This document shows positions 1 to 11,804 of a DNA stretch of 64,000 bases, piece after piece. Every line of letters starts with the position of its first letter. Position 1 is the first letter of the stretch. The translations under genes and the position numbers were made by a program. Origin of the DNA: Nothophaeocryptopus gaeumannii (taxonomy: Eukaryota > Ascomycota > Dothideomycetes > Mycosphaerellales > Mycosphaerellaceae); the NCBI GenBank assembly GCA_031771865.1, contig JASISA010000023.1:806001-870000 (forward strand), read 5' to 3'. The notes under the pieces are model-generated. The model was not told the origin of the DNA and did no database searches. It was given only the letters and a program-made list of their open reading frames with translations.

Positions 1-129
1 TAACGTGTCACGTCTGAACTCACTGTGCGGGCCCATGCAACCGCCGGTGTACGAGTCAAGGCACAATTTTTGGAACTCAAGGGGTATGCGATTGGCATTA
101 CACTGCCGCCAACGCGCGTCTCCTGGGGT

Positions 130-300
130 GCAGGCCTTACACTACCGCCAGTGTCCCAAACCACTTTTTCATCAATTAAGCTGCATTGCAGTTGCTTGGA
201 GAAGAAGCTCATCGTCCTTGTTTGTCTGCCTTTGTCGGTTGAAGGTGAAGGTGTTGTTGTAGCGGTATGGCTGGCTTTGTCGGGCGCAGAAGGTGTTTGC
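130..300 (+). repeat. Dispersed repeat, copy 1
   Basis: This segment is a diverged copy of 53285-53435 in the same orientation. Both begin with the 17-mer GGCCTTACACTACCGCC, followed by a conserved stretch reading CACTTTTTCATC against CACTTTTCATC. Then come TTGCAGT...TGGAGAAGA and, further on, GCGC(A/T)GAAGGTGTT. Family unknown; it could be a remnant of a mobile element. Confidence 0.5.
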
Positions 301-829
301 TGGTGAAGCAGAGCGCTGTGAGTAGGCGGCGCCAGGAGACTCTTCTTGTCGCCAAGAAGGACGGCGAGAGTTCATAGGTAGTCGTAGTAGTCAGAGTATC
401 AATCCCTCTGGAATGCCAAATTGTCGCTCGTCGCCGCCGTGTTGCTCTCAATATAGCGCCGTGAGTGCTGGTGATGCTACGCCGCCTGTATGAGCTGCTC
501 AAATCCGACAGCGCCTCACTACCGACCGCACAGCTCACGACGACAGCACCATCCGCCACCAATCCGGGCAGATCATTATGATTGAACAGATAGAGATGCC
601 TCACTGGCTATACGAGACTTTGCGGCTCTGCGGCGTGAAGATCTTCGACCCCATCGAGCGTTGCTGCTGCCGTCGGGCGCTGGCCTCGCAGCGGACCACC
701 TTTCGACGATACTCAGAACCCTCTCACGGACTGGCAACATGCCTGAAAGCGACATAGAGATGGGTAGTCACACCCAGCATTGATCGAGCAGGGCCTTCAA
801 CAACGGTCGCTACGCCAGAACACCAGGCG

Positions 830-1180
830 GTGCTCCTTTGCCACCAAGAGTCCGCCGCCATATCGAAGCGCTGCTACCCAGCAGCAGTCGCCAGTACCAT
901 GATATCCAGCGGTACTTCCTCAGCGTCTGAAGAACATGAAGACGCTGGAGCAGCAAGAGAGGGGATACGGTACCAGAGCTCAAGGCCTTCAGCATCATTC
1001 GCCAGCACTACGAGAGTCCTTTGCACTCGCTGAGCCTCAGAAGACGGCCAAGAGGTGGAAGCGTTTCCAGAACTCCAAGCACCAGAGGCAACAGTTCTCA
1101 GCAGCGGCTTCCAGTACCACGATAGCGAAGGGTGCTCCTTGGCCGCCACGCAGTCGCAACGATTTCGAAGCACTCCGCCG
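830..1180 (+). repeat. Three diverged ~108-bp tandem units
   Basis: A core of the form CAGCAG...CGCCAGTACCATGATA recurs at about 884, 991 and 1101. A second block with CCTCAG...GAAGA recurs at about 914 and 1028. A third block, GGTGCTCCTTTGCCACCAAGAG, at 830 matches GGTGCTCCTTGGCCGCCACGCAG at 1131. Spacing is about 107-110 bp. Units are too diverged for recent expansion, and no gene context is seen. Confidence 0.45.
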
Positions 1181-4100
1181 TCTGCCGGCCCTAAAGTCTA
1201 CGAGCGCGAGATAGCCAGAGCATCAGGGGTTGGGTAGCCCAAGCCAGCGCGTTTCAATTGAGGGAGAAAACAAACAACAGAATGCAGGCCTTTGGTATTG
1301 GTGCAAGAGCGGAGGCATACTGGCACAATATGGCAGCAGTGAAGGAGGCGGCCAGATAAGCAGCGACATCCCGGGAAAGCCATGGCGAAGTTAGCGGAAC
1401 GCTCTTGGGTTGCCCGGGGCCACAGCTGCCGGTGAAGGCAGGAGGACATCTGCCAGTGATGTCTGCTCGTCAAAGGCAGTGGCAACAGCGATGCCTCAGC
1501 TTCGAATTCTGGAGTAAACCTGAAGGCAGCGCCAAATTTGGACATGCCTTCGATGGAACAAGAAGGCGTATGGAACCGTGCCAATTTCGAAGATTGGTCG
1601 CGGTAGAGCTTTCCTGGCTTCATGCAAGCGTGCCAACTAGAGCAGAATTCGAAGACGTTCGCGAGGCCTCTCGATGCATTCATGATTGCAGTATCGGTAC
1701 TCGGTGGGTGGAAGCAAGACCGCTTCGCGCACGCTCTTTGTCGATACCAGGTATTCTCGAAACGCCGGCCCACGGGTGGACCGACTCACTCCTCAGACCA
1801 GGCACCAGTGTCCACTCCCATCTCCAAGCACTAAACTCTACAACATGAGATGGCGACGTCGATCCCTGAGTCTTCTCTTCTTGGCAGCTTCTTCCACGGC
1901 ACAAACTCTGAGCCCGAGGTTCAGTAGTAGACTGTAGTTCAGCTGCCCTAGTCACTCACGTCGCATCTCCACAGCTGAGCTGCTCCAGTCAGCGGGTTTG
2001 CGAGAATAGCGCGCTGACCAACGTTGGGCATGAGACTGGTTCGAGATGGAGGGCCTTAATCAAACGTCGCGTAGAGTGATTTTCCTTTGGCTCAGTCGCC
2101 CACTTGCGGATGCGCTGTACCGAGGTCTTGCAAAGCGACCAAGTGACAACGACTGTCCGTTGAGGTCCAGAATAGACGGGTCAAGAGACAATAGCAGCTG
2201 CACACCTGTTAGGCAAGAGATGTCCAGGCGGAGCTGCGACTTCTGCGAGAAATTCCCAAGAAGCCGATCGACGACCATCATACATATTGCTTGTCTTCGT
2301 GTTCAGCACGCTGCATGAACAGTTTTGAGCGGAAAGACTTTCGACGATGTGGATGGCCAAAAGCAATGTGACGAGCCTCATGACGATCACTGAAAGATCT
2401 TGGAATTCCGCATGGTCTGTAAGGCGAATTTGGAAAAGAGATGCTTGATTCGATGTCGAATCAGACCAATGGCCCTGGCTGGTCTGGAGTATAGTAACTT
2501 TCTGGACGTGGCTCCGGATGCTGAAGGGCAGACTCCTCAATGGATCAGTACTCGTCTGTCTTGTCACTCGTTTGCAACATTGCGACGATGACTTGAGTCG
2601 TCCGTCCACTAAAGACCAGCTGAACTTCTGTGGAGCCCGGTCTCGACAGTCAACAGTCAACACTGCGGAAGGATGTGGCATTCTTGGTATTCAAACGCAG
2701 GCTTTGGACGTCGACATCTCTCACGACGGCCCTGAACAAGCCGTTTCCGCTGCAGGAAGCAGGCTCCGGCGATCAACTGCTTGACATCCAAACGAACTTG
2801 GTACTCTCGGAATGACAAGTTCCCAGAAGTCCTGTGGTCGGAGTCTTCAAATACGAGCTGATAGAGTCGCGAGGCCTTATAAGTCTGTCCCGACTCGAAG
2901 TTGTTCATGTTCGCCCGGCTTTGGAATTCTCCCCTCGCAGCCTCAATCTCCACAAACAGGACCTTGTGTGGATGTATCCGATGAATTACAAGTTTGACTT
3001 CCCGCTTTGGTCGAGTCCATATCAGTTGCTGCGCATCGCAGACAGAGCAGGAGTGTTTTCACGGAGCAGTCACCACGAATTGGAAGATGACTGATGGCTA
3101 AGCGAAAAAAGCTGCTTATAGAACAAAGAGGATGCTGCCTCGGTCTTCCAAGGAGGCATTTTACTGTATTGCCTGCTCTTGCGAACAAAAAACGCAGCTT
3201 GGATGGGCCAGCACCTCGAACTTCTTCTAAGCAGCATCGTCTTCACGTTGGCGCTACTACTTTCGCAGCCGCTTGTTGGGGTCCGTGGTCCATATGGGTC
3301 GCATGGCGGCAGCGCATCAGGCGTTTGGCGTAAAAGAAAGATACGTGCTCCCTGCTAGAGCCTTCACTGGGCAGGACTTCTCGCGAACAGTCGGGCCGCA
3401 CACTCGTTTTGCGGTTCGCCGAGCAGGTGCGATTTCCATGGCAAGTGAGAGAGGCTGGATGGCCAGATTATGCTTTCGTGCGCGCCAGCGAACAGACAGC
3501 TATCGCACAATTGCCCCTGAACTACTCGCAGCTCCGCGCCACACGGCCTGCCCATTGCATTCTCCGTACGGCGGCTCACGACCACCTCACTCAAAATGCT
3601 CTGCCTCAGCGCTTCCATGCCCCAGGAATAATGGTGCCGCCTCCGCAGGTTCATGCGCTCCATCACTCGACCCAGTTGTCATCGATGTGGGCTGCCGATC
3701 CATCTTTATAGTTTTCATGGGCGGGGTCTCCCGACAGATCGCACCATGTGTGGTCTTGCACCCGCGTTATTCATTTTCTCCATCGCCTGGAACTCGTCTT
3801 GTTGCGCAATGAAGAGCCAGATCGCCGTTCAGACCAGTGTAAACATGCCGTTGCTGCTGAAGAAAACTGAGCAGCGGTGTTGTGGGGATGGCAAGCCTGC
3901 CGGCCACGAGCGGGTCTCTCTCCACTCTTCTGCACTACTTGACAGTGGCAACCTAGTGCTCTTTTCCATTCAAGGGGACAATTCCGTCAATGTGTGGAGG
4001 GACTCGCCGTGCATGCCAAAGCTGAAAACCTCGACCCACTCTGACCAAATCGGGGTCCTGGACGTGATCCAACTATCCTCGCGCGCACGGTCTTCCTGTT

Positions 4101-4559
4101 TCTCACCGTCTGATGAGCTCGCGCACCTGCAACTGAGCACGGCGTCTGTGTCATCGATACCATGATGAAGCCATCGCTAATTGTATGGTGATGCTTGGTG
4201 TGTGTGCGAGGGGGCGAGGGCCGACTGGCTGAGACTCGGCGTCCCTTCCTCCCAACTGATCATGTTTCTTCGACTGTCCTCCTTCTCCTGAGTTCGTGTC
4301 TGAGATGAGGAAGATGTTTCGGTGGGTATGTGGCATTCGACCTTCTTTCGTTGTCGAGCGGAGCAGAGCAGTCGGACTGAGTTCTGTCTAGGCCGCTAGC
4401 TGTTGAGATGTTACGAGGCTCTTACCGGAGGGCAATCGGCTTGTTAGTCGTCTCATCGTCTGCTGCGTCGCTTTGCTGTGGCATATAAGCGAGATCGCTG
4501 GCCATTGCATGTCGTCGCCATGGATAGCTTGCGTTTCGCGCTGTCTGCTGTGCTGAGAC

Positions 4560-5400
4560 TGCCGACGGTAGACCCGCCACCTCCTCGCCCAAGCCTCTTC
4601 CTCAAGGCCTGCAGAGACACCGCCTGTGATTTTTGCGGAGAGAGTTCAACATCTCTAGAGTCACCTGCTCTGCCATTCTCGCATGGTAGGTTGATTTTGT
4701 CTCATTCCAAGGCGAAGTGTCTGCCATTGTCTGTTGGAGCTGAGCTGTGGACGTTGTCACCGCGCATCCCAGGGCATTGGCGTGGCAGCGATGCTGGTCT
4801 TTGCCACTCTCTCGACCAAGCTTCTCCTGGTCCTTCGTGCACCCGTTGCAGAATGCTTTGCCTCCGGATCTGCGCGCCCTTCTCTTGGATCTAATGCCAC
4901 ATCGGGTGAGATACTTATCGAATGGCGAATGCATCACTTTGATGCTGCCATCCAAGTCGAGCAATTCAAGGCGTCGACGTTGCTGTGAGCTTTTTGGTTG
5001 AAAGCTCCTTCATGTGCCGCGTGCTTGCCGGGTGCCTGTCGCAGGACGCTTTGCCGCTGCACTGACTGTAATGTCTCTCTGATACGCAGAGTATGGTGTC
5101 GCTGCTGTTTGCTAAGTCGAGCCTTTCGGATCGCCGTCGTTGCTGTGAGCGTATCGGTCGAGAGCTCCCGCCCAAGTCTATCTTGTCGCCCCGTGCCTCT
5201 TCAAGGGCCCGTTGCAAGAGGCAGCGATGCTTTTGCAATGCATCCAACGCTTCTCCGATTGCGATCTGACCGCATTGCTGCTGTCTTCGTATTCGAGTGC
5301 ATCAATTGTCTGCGTCTTCGTGAGGTTGTTGTCGAGGTATCCCGCACAAGCCTGTCCGGTTGCCCCGTGCTCTCTCCGCAGCTGGACCTAGGGTCTATGA
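4560..5400 (+). repeat. Loosely periodic degenerate repeats (about 165-220 bp)
   Basis: GTTGCTGTGAGC occurs at 4978 and again at 5142, with a weaker relative at about 5325. A second block of the type CGCCCAAGCC...TCTT occurs near 4587, 4808, 5169 and 5346, followed in most copies by CCCGTTGC or CCCCGTGC. The spacing is irregular and divergence is high. It may be an older arm of the same kind of array that follows at 5.9 kb, but I could not align the two families. Confidence 0.35.
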
Positions 5401-5895
5401 GGGTTCATAAGCAATCAAATTCTCCTGGACTTCATCCTCGAATCAGAAAGACTGATCAGTCTGATGCTTCTACGGAACCATCACAGACATAATACACTTC
5501 TTCTTAGTGTAAGTACACCTCTCGATTGTTGAAAAGCAACGGCGACGGCGACAGTGGCAAATTTGGCTATTCTTTGGAAATTCATCACGATAATCACATC
5601 GTGACTCTTTTTTTGCCCTTTGCGAGACCGTGGGATCGATTCCGCAGCTTTGAGGAGGGCTTCCTTTTTGCCTCACTCGCCAGTACAGCCACAACCAGGG
5701 CCTACAACATATCTTTTTCGATATGCTGAAGATCGCTATGGTCATGCGACACTCCGTAGCAATTTTGTTGCTTTTATGAGGCCGTTGTTATGGTGCTATG
5801 CCCTTTTGAAGGTGTCGTTCGCCTTTGAAAGCGGGTTGATACATCCCGCGTTGATCGAAACAAAGCCGGCTTTGTTCCTCCCAACGATCTGCTGC

Positions 5896-8400
5896 CTCAG
5901 CAACACCTCATACAATGACATGTGTGGTATCAAAAGTTGCGCACGAGCTCAGACTCCATCCTCATCTAATTGCTGCAATTTTCGAAGCCGTAGTTGTGGA
6001 GAAAACGGGTTATGTAGCTGTTGAGGTGTCTGCAAGTGGGCTTCAATGCCGCCTGGCTTGACAGCGTCGTAGCCTCACAACGATCGCGCAGGCCAACAAC
6101 ACCCTACAAATTGATATGTATGGTATCAAAAGTTGCGCACGACCTCATACACCGTGCTCAACAAATGAGTGCAATTTTTGAGGCGGTGGTGGTTGAGTTA
6201 TCGAGTTTTGTAGCTTTTGTGAACTCCTCGGAGGAGCTTCAAAAGCCGCTGTTCTGGCAGCGTCCAAGCGTCGCAGCGACATTACCGTCCAACAACACCT
6301 TACAACATTGCATGTATGGTATCAAAAGAGGCGCACGAGTCCATAGATGCTCCTCCTTCACCGCGCGCAATTTACTATGCAGTGGTTGCGGCTGTATTGA
6401 CTTTTGTAGCTGTTGTGTACTTCACGGCGAAGCATCAAGCCTAGGGCCTAGCTGCCTGCTCGCGTTGTTCGTCGGCAACCACCTCACGGCCGAACAACAC
6501 CTCACAAAATCGAATCAGCCCTATCAAAAGATGCGCGCGAGTCGAAACACCGTATGCATCAACCACCTACGATTGAAGATGTGGTGGCTGAAGCGGTAAG
6601 GAGTTTTGTACGTTTCAACAGGCTTCACGATGAAGCTTCGGAAGCCAGCCGCCTGCGAGCTCCGTTCGTCGACAACCACACCACCGCCGAGCAACGCATC
6701 GCACAGTCGAACGAGCACCACCAGAAGATGCGCCGCGCTCGAGACACCATCCGCATCGAGTTCTACGGTTTCACAACGCCGTGGTTGAAGCTGGAACGAG
6801 TGGAATACGTTTTTGCAGGCTTCGCGAGGAAACTTTCGAAAGCCAGCCGCCTGCGGGCATCCTTTATCGAGTGCCACACCACCGCCGAACAACATATCGC
6901 ACAATCGACGAAGCCCGATCAGAAGATGCGCCGACCCCGAAAACCCCTCGCCATCGAATTTTACGACTTCACAATGTGGTGGCTGTAGCGAGAACAAGTT
7001 GTGTACGACTCGATGGGCTCCGCAACGGGGGCTTCATCGGCTTTCGCCTACACAGCGAATGGACAACACCTTCAACAACACAATGTGTGGTACCAAAAGA
7101 GGCGCTGGAGTTCATACACACCCAGTAGCGAGTTCATCGGGTTCATAATGGGGTGGTCGTGACCAGAAGGAGTTTTGTGCCGTCGAGTACACCTCGTCAT
7201 GCAGCTTCAACAGCTCCCACTTGCCGCTCGGCTTCTCTCGTCCACAATGTAAGAACCGGGGGACAACACCTCAGACAATGGAATGCCGTGTATCAGAAGA
7301 GGCGCCGGAGTTCATAGACCCTCCGCAGCTGGTCGCCCGAGCTCACAACGTGGTGGACGTGGCCGCGTCGCGCATTGTAGCGTTTGAGCGGACTTGGAAC
7401 TGCTGCTCCACAAGCTTCCGCCCGCCTGAAAAATGTCCTTTCGTCAGAACGTAGCGGTGGATGAACAACTAGGCCCTATAAAGATATGTGCAGCCTCAAG
7501 AAGATGCGTCGCAGTCCACACACCCTCCGTGATGATATGCTTGAGTTTGCAGTGCGATGATTGCGGCCATCATGCATTCTGTACGTTTTTGTAGGCTGCG
7601 CCGGGCGAACCCAATAGCGTCTCTTGCCCCTACGTTGGCTCGCAGCCGCGGGCTCGAAGCAGCTCAACAACACCTCGTCCGACAATCTGTGTAGTTTCAA
7701 AAGATCCGCCGTGCTCGATTGACGCTCCGCATCCGCCTTCATGAATCTGGAACGCCAAAAGGGTAGCAGTAATGGCGAGCGTAGAATTGAAAAAGCTTCA
7801 GCGCAGGCGGTGATCCGCGGCAGCCAGATCCCGAATTGGAAGAACAACAACGTCTTGTTCGCCCACAGCGACAGCGACATTGATGTCCCTCAAGACCTCT
7901 TGCGACAACAAGCACCCTATCAAAATTGCACTCGGATCGATACACCGCTCGCAGAGTACTCTGTATGTGAGAATCGCAATGCTTGTGAGCGTCGAGAGAA
8001 CAATACTGATTGCAGCCTTCATCCGTCTCTTCTCTCCTCCGCTCAGTTTCTGCTGTCACCTGTCACCGGTGACCAGAACCCCATCGGTCGTCTATGATCG
8101 TCCTGCGGTCCAACGACACCTTAGACGGCGAATAAAGCGGAATCGAAACGCTCGCCGTGTCCAGTAAGCCCTTTTCGCCAAATGCGCAACAGCCCAGAAG
8201 CCATGTCGGTAAGCTAATCGCTTCAGCAGTCCTATCGACCTTCGATCCGCTCGGGCTTTCGTGACCGACAGCTACTTCCGAACCGACGCCTCTGCTCGAA
8301 ACGGATCGCCTCCCCAGGCCATTGCATGATCAAAAGGTGCGCCATGTTTTACACACCCTCCTCACCGTTTCTGCGACTCTCAAGAGTCCGAAGCACTTGA
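5896..8400 (+). repeat. ~198-bp tandem repeat array, about 13 diverged units
   Basis: Each unit carries ACAACACCT..., then a block close to ATGTATGGTATCAAAAGxxGCGCACGAG, then ACACC. Next comes GTGGTGGCTG...GTTTTGTA. The CAAAAG or CAGAAG core lies at 5931, 6127, 6323, 6525, 6722, 6920, 7094, 7294, 7497, 7698 and 7921. It is weaker near 8130 and clear again at 8331. Intervals are mostly 196-203 bp, with one of 174 and one of 223. Fainter relatives may continue to about 8880 (8723, 8876). The period equals 66 codons, and units near 6554-6988 read open on both strands, so a decayed repetitive coding sequence is possible. A nucleosome-length satellite is the alternative. Confidence 0.75.
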
Positions 8401-10655
8401 TTTAAACCTCTCGACAATTTTCAGCCCTTCGATCCACTCGAGCCGCCACACACCATCCATCGAACGAAAAGCTCTCTCCTACAACAGTATCGCCGCCGAA
8501 AACGGCATGGGTTCACTCGTACGAGCAACATTTAATGATGCCAGACCATCGAAAGATCCTCTTCAGTATGATCACGGCTTTGAACAGCACGAAGTGGCAA
8601 CAGAAGCTGTCCATCATTCGACCTACTCCAGCTCGAACTGCCGGCAACTACAACAGAGCCGCCTCTCTTCGCCCTCGCGACTAGTTCCGACCGAAAGACC
8701 AACACACCTTGGTACCATGGGCATATAAAAGAGTGCCACACACAACACAAGCACATTGAGTGGTCTTCGTCCATTCCGAAGCATCCATGGAGATAGTATT
8801 GTCTTTGACCTCTGCACCGTTGGAAGTGTGCAAAAGCTCGCGGTTCAGAACCAGCTGCTGATATACGCTACATCTCAAAAGCGACTGTGCATCTCAACAG
8901 CACCTTCGATCTGGACACAAGCAGCGTCACGAGATACGCATTGTCCGCAATAACCTTCTTGTAGCTCTCGTGGTTGCTGAAAAGTGAGAGGAAGACAGGC
9001 CTATGGCTCGATTTTCCGCGTTGCGGTCCGCGCATTCGCAAGCAAACGATGTCGACCATCCTTGGTCATTATGGCCGTCGACCCCGGATCGAGATCTTCT
9101 CTTCTGCCCAAACCGCCATCGGGTGTCCTGCTTTGCTGCACAGTCTACAACAGGTTCCATACCGACTTGCACTCGGCTTCGACGCTCGCCAGCTTCGTCT
9201 GTGGCGTAACCGTCGCCATCCCATACTTTCTGCCATTAAAGAATGCCACAAGGAAGAGCCGCCACAAGCAAGAACCGCGCCGTGTTGTGCCTAGATGCGA
9301 TCGTGCCTTGGGTGGCAGAATCAGCAAGTCCTGCCCGGGGATCCGCCTCTCCAGTGCTACCAGATTCAGATTCGAGATGCCCTGGAAGCATCTGATGAAG
9401 CGGATCCGCTCGAAATGTCGCTTTCCGAAGGCCAAGACTGCTCATCCAGTCGCAGAACCTAAGCCAGCAAGGGAGTGGGCCGGTGTACGAGGTAATTTGG
9501 CAGTTTTCCCAACGCCGGTCCATGAGGAGCAATGGAGAGTCAGCGGGGATAAGCTGGTCTGAAAGACCTTATCGCGGAGATCTTCATCTCAAGGCTCTCG
9601 AAATCTTGGTAAGATGGCAAGTTCTTGCGTCTCTTTGCTCGGAGCGAAGGTGTGTCGCCCAGATCCCAGTACAGGGTGTCGTAAGGATAACTTTCCAACC
9701 TTTCATTGGCAACAAGCCATCATCTGTAGATTCCTCATATCATCGAAGAAGTTGGGCATATTCGACAGGCTGAACTGAAGTTTGCAGCGTGTCGTTGTGG
9801 AGAGAAAGGAAGGCAGTGTGGAAGTTGAAAGGAAAGGAGGTGGGAGACTTGGCTTCGGCGAACCTTCCTTTCGTGCTGACCTCATTTCCTGGAGATTGCT
9901 GAGTCGGCTCAAAAGGCTCCCTCAAATACGACTTCATGGCACCGACAATCTCGAACGTACCTTCTCTCGACTACCACTCGGTCAAGCCATGATGTTTGTT
10001 GGATACTCATGCAATCTTTCTCCAAATTCTAACAACGACATTGGGTAAAGGAACCGATATCCTCCGTCTCCTTGTTGCTGAGCTGCATGTCGAGCGCGAG
10101 AATGTCTCGAAATAAGAGATAGAGTGGGTCGTCTGGCAGTTGCCTTTCGTCTACTAGTTTGACGGAGGAATGCTAGCAGACGCGGGTCTTAGGCTCGGGC
10201 TCAGTATGGTCCCAAATAATACTTACATGGCTCTGCTCTGCAAGAGCTAGGAGACGTTCCATGCTTCGTCATTCAACTGGCCGGAACGGGAGTGACAGTC
10301 ACTACGAGCAAAGCGGCGCACATGGTCTGCATTGGAGACGCTGTTGTCTCTCCCTGGTCTGGCAGCCCGGCAGGCTTCAGAGGTCTCTGAGGAGGGTTAA
10401 AACAGGTTGAGAGGGTGCTGGGAGCTATCAAATGGAGCTGGCTGAGGGAGCGACGTTGATCCGGGGTGATGCGCCCTAGCCTCCCGTCCAAGGGCGTGCC
10501 TGAACGCATTGGAGTTAGGGTCTATTAGTCACCCATCTTAACTGCACAGTGGACGGCCAGGTTTAACTGTCCGTATTCTTCTTCGCTACACACTTGACAA
10601 TACTTTTGTTTAATATCACACAACTTTTTCCGCCTCGAGATCCTCTTGCAACACA

Positions 10656-11651
10656 ATGTCGACTAAGCCGCCGATCGCTCGACCAATGTGGGTATGGAAC
10701 ACATACTCGATACTCAACTCCCCAGCAACGACCGCCGAGCTCCTCTCAGCAGCACAACAGGCCCGCATCACTGATCTCTACATGTACCTAGACGCCAATC
10801 ACTACGCACGATACCAAACACTGATCAAAACATTCAACGCTTCCGCTCACGCCTCCAACGTGCGGGTTTGGGCTCTCGAAGGAGGACGGGTCTACTTCCG
10901 CGACGTCGACGGGCCAAGCCCATTTTACGCAGCAATCGAGAACCTCATCGCGTTCAACAGCCAGGTCGGCGAGAGCGAGAAGTTTTTCGGGTTCTCGGCT
11001 GATCTCGAACCTCATGTGCCGATCAAAAGGGCCGGATCAGCAGGCATAGCACTTGTTCCAGAAGTGACTGCCTTCCACAGTGGGAAGAAGGACTCGGAAC
11101 TGGCGACGAAGCGCGGAACGGGAGTGTGGCAAGAGTCGCAAGCGGGGGATCGCTTGGCCCTGATGCGGGATTGGGTGGAGATGCACGAACAGGCGAGTCG
11201 GATGCTGCATGCTGCGGGTTTACGATTCGCGGCGGCGTTTCCGCATTGGATGTGCAACTACTATGGCGAGGCGTTGCGAGTGCGGTGGCCGAGCGACGAC
11301 GTGCGGACGCGGAGAGTTATGGAGTGTTTGATGGAGAGTGGGGTGGATGACTATGTGATCATGAGCTATCATACCGATCCTCAGAAGGCGGCGATGCGAG
11401 TCGCCCAAGAGGTTGAGTATGCGACGGCGTTTAGGGAGGCTAATCATGGGCTTGGACCAAGGGTACTCGCGGCTGTCGAGACGACCAAAGGTGTCGGTGC
11501 TCGTATCTCGTATGGTGATGAGCCGTCGCGACCTTCAAAGGTAGATGTACTGAGAGATGTGGGAGTGATTACTGCGTCGTTGGAACAATACGAGGCATTT
11601 GGAGGTGTGGCAATTCATGCTTGGTCGGGATGGTGTCAACTCCCAGGATAG
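10656..11651 (+). CDS. Uncharacterised TIM-barrel, glycoside-hydrolase-like protein
   Basis: This is a single-exon frame of 331 residues with a good ATG context (cacaATGtcg). There is no signal peptide. The pattern is that of a beta/alpha barrel with Trp- and Tyr-rich strand ends: PMWVWNTYSIL (residues 10-20), DLYMYLD, VRVWALEGG, FFGFSADLEPH, RFAAAFPHWMCNYY and YVIMSYHTDP. The acidic residues of SADLEPH and ALEGG are candidate catalytic groups. I recognise the architecture, not a numbered family. It ends 153 bp before the 3' end of the convergent sugar dehydrogenase, and the polysaccharide synthase follows at 15.5 kb, so a role in polysaccharide turnover is a reasonable guess. The sequence before it (9.9-10.6 kb) shows no other gene. 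Confidence 0.75.
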   Translation: MSTKPPIARPMWVWNTYSILNSPATTAELLSAAQQARITDLYMYLDANHYARYQTLIKTFNASAHASNVRVWALEGGRVYFRDVDGPSPFYAAIENLIAFNSQVGESEKFFGFSADLEPHVPIKRAGSAGIALVPEVTAFHSGKKDSELATKRGTGVWQESQAGDRLALMRDWVEMHEQASRMLHAAGLRFAAAFPHWMCNYYGEALRVRWPSDDVRTRRVMECLMESGVDDYVIMSYHTDPQKAAMRVAQEVEYATAFREANHGLGPRVLAAVETTKGVGARISYGDEPSRPSKVDVLRDVGVITASLEQYEAFGGVAIHAWSGWCQLPG

Positions 11652-11804
11652 TCAAAGTGAGTGAGTAAATAAACTCGTATCATAAGCGTATCAGAAAAGC
11701 TGCACAACATTTGACTCTCTCTGTCGCCATACCCAAGACTCATCAGAGCGCCGTAATTCCCATTCTCGATGCATTTTCCCCCCCGATACGCTATGGATAA
11801 CCAT

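Larger units (their letters stand above)
1..10655. other. Gene-poor, repeat-rich region
   Basis: I find no protein I recognise and no convincing exon chain in this 10.6-kb stretch. Open frames are short, overlap on both strands and lack domain motifs. The visible structure is repetitive: a dispersed repeat at 130-300, three diverged ~108-bp units at 830-1180, loosely periodic sequence at 4.5-5.4 kb, and a long ~198-bp tandem array from about 5.9 to 8.4 kb. The rest (1.2-4.5 kb and 8.9-10.6 kb) shows nothing I can name. This looks like decayed or subtelomere-like sequence; that is inference. Confidence 0.6.

Noticed and set aside
209..604. 131-codon minus-strand frame near the left end
   Set aside because: Thr/Arg-rich low-complexity reading, overlaps a dispersed repeat, no domain and no splice partner.
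1198..1773. 191-codon minus-strand frame
   Set aside because: Overlapping frames on the other strand are as long, composition is not protein-like, and no motif is seen.
2181..2953. Minus-strand frames that look slightly exon-like
   Set aside because: No recognisable domain and no consistent splice chain; kept as part of the gene-poor flank.
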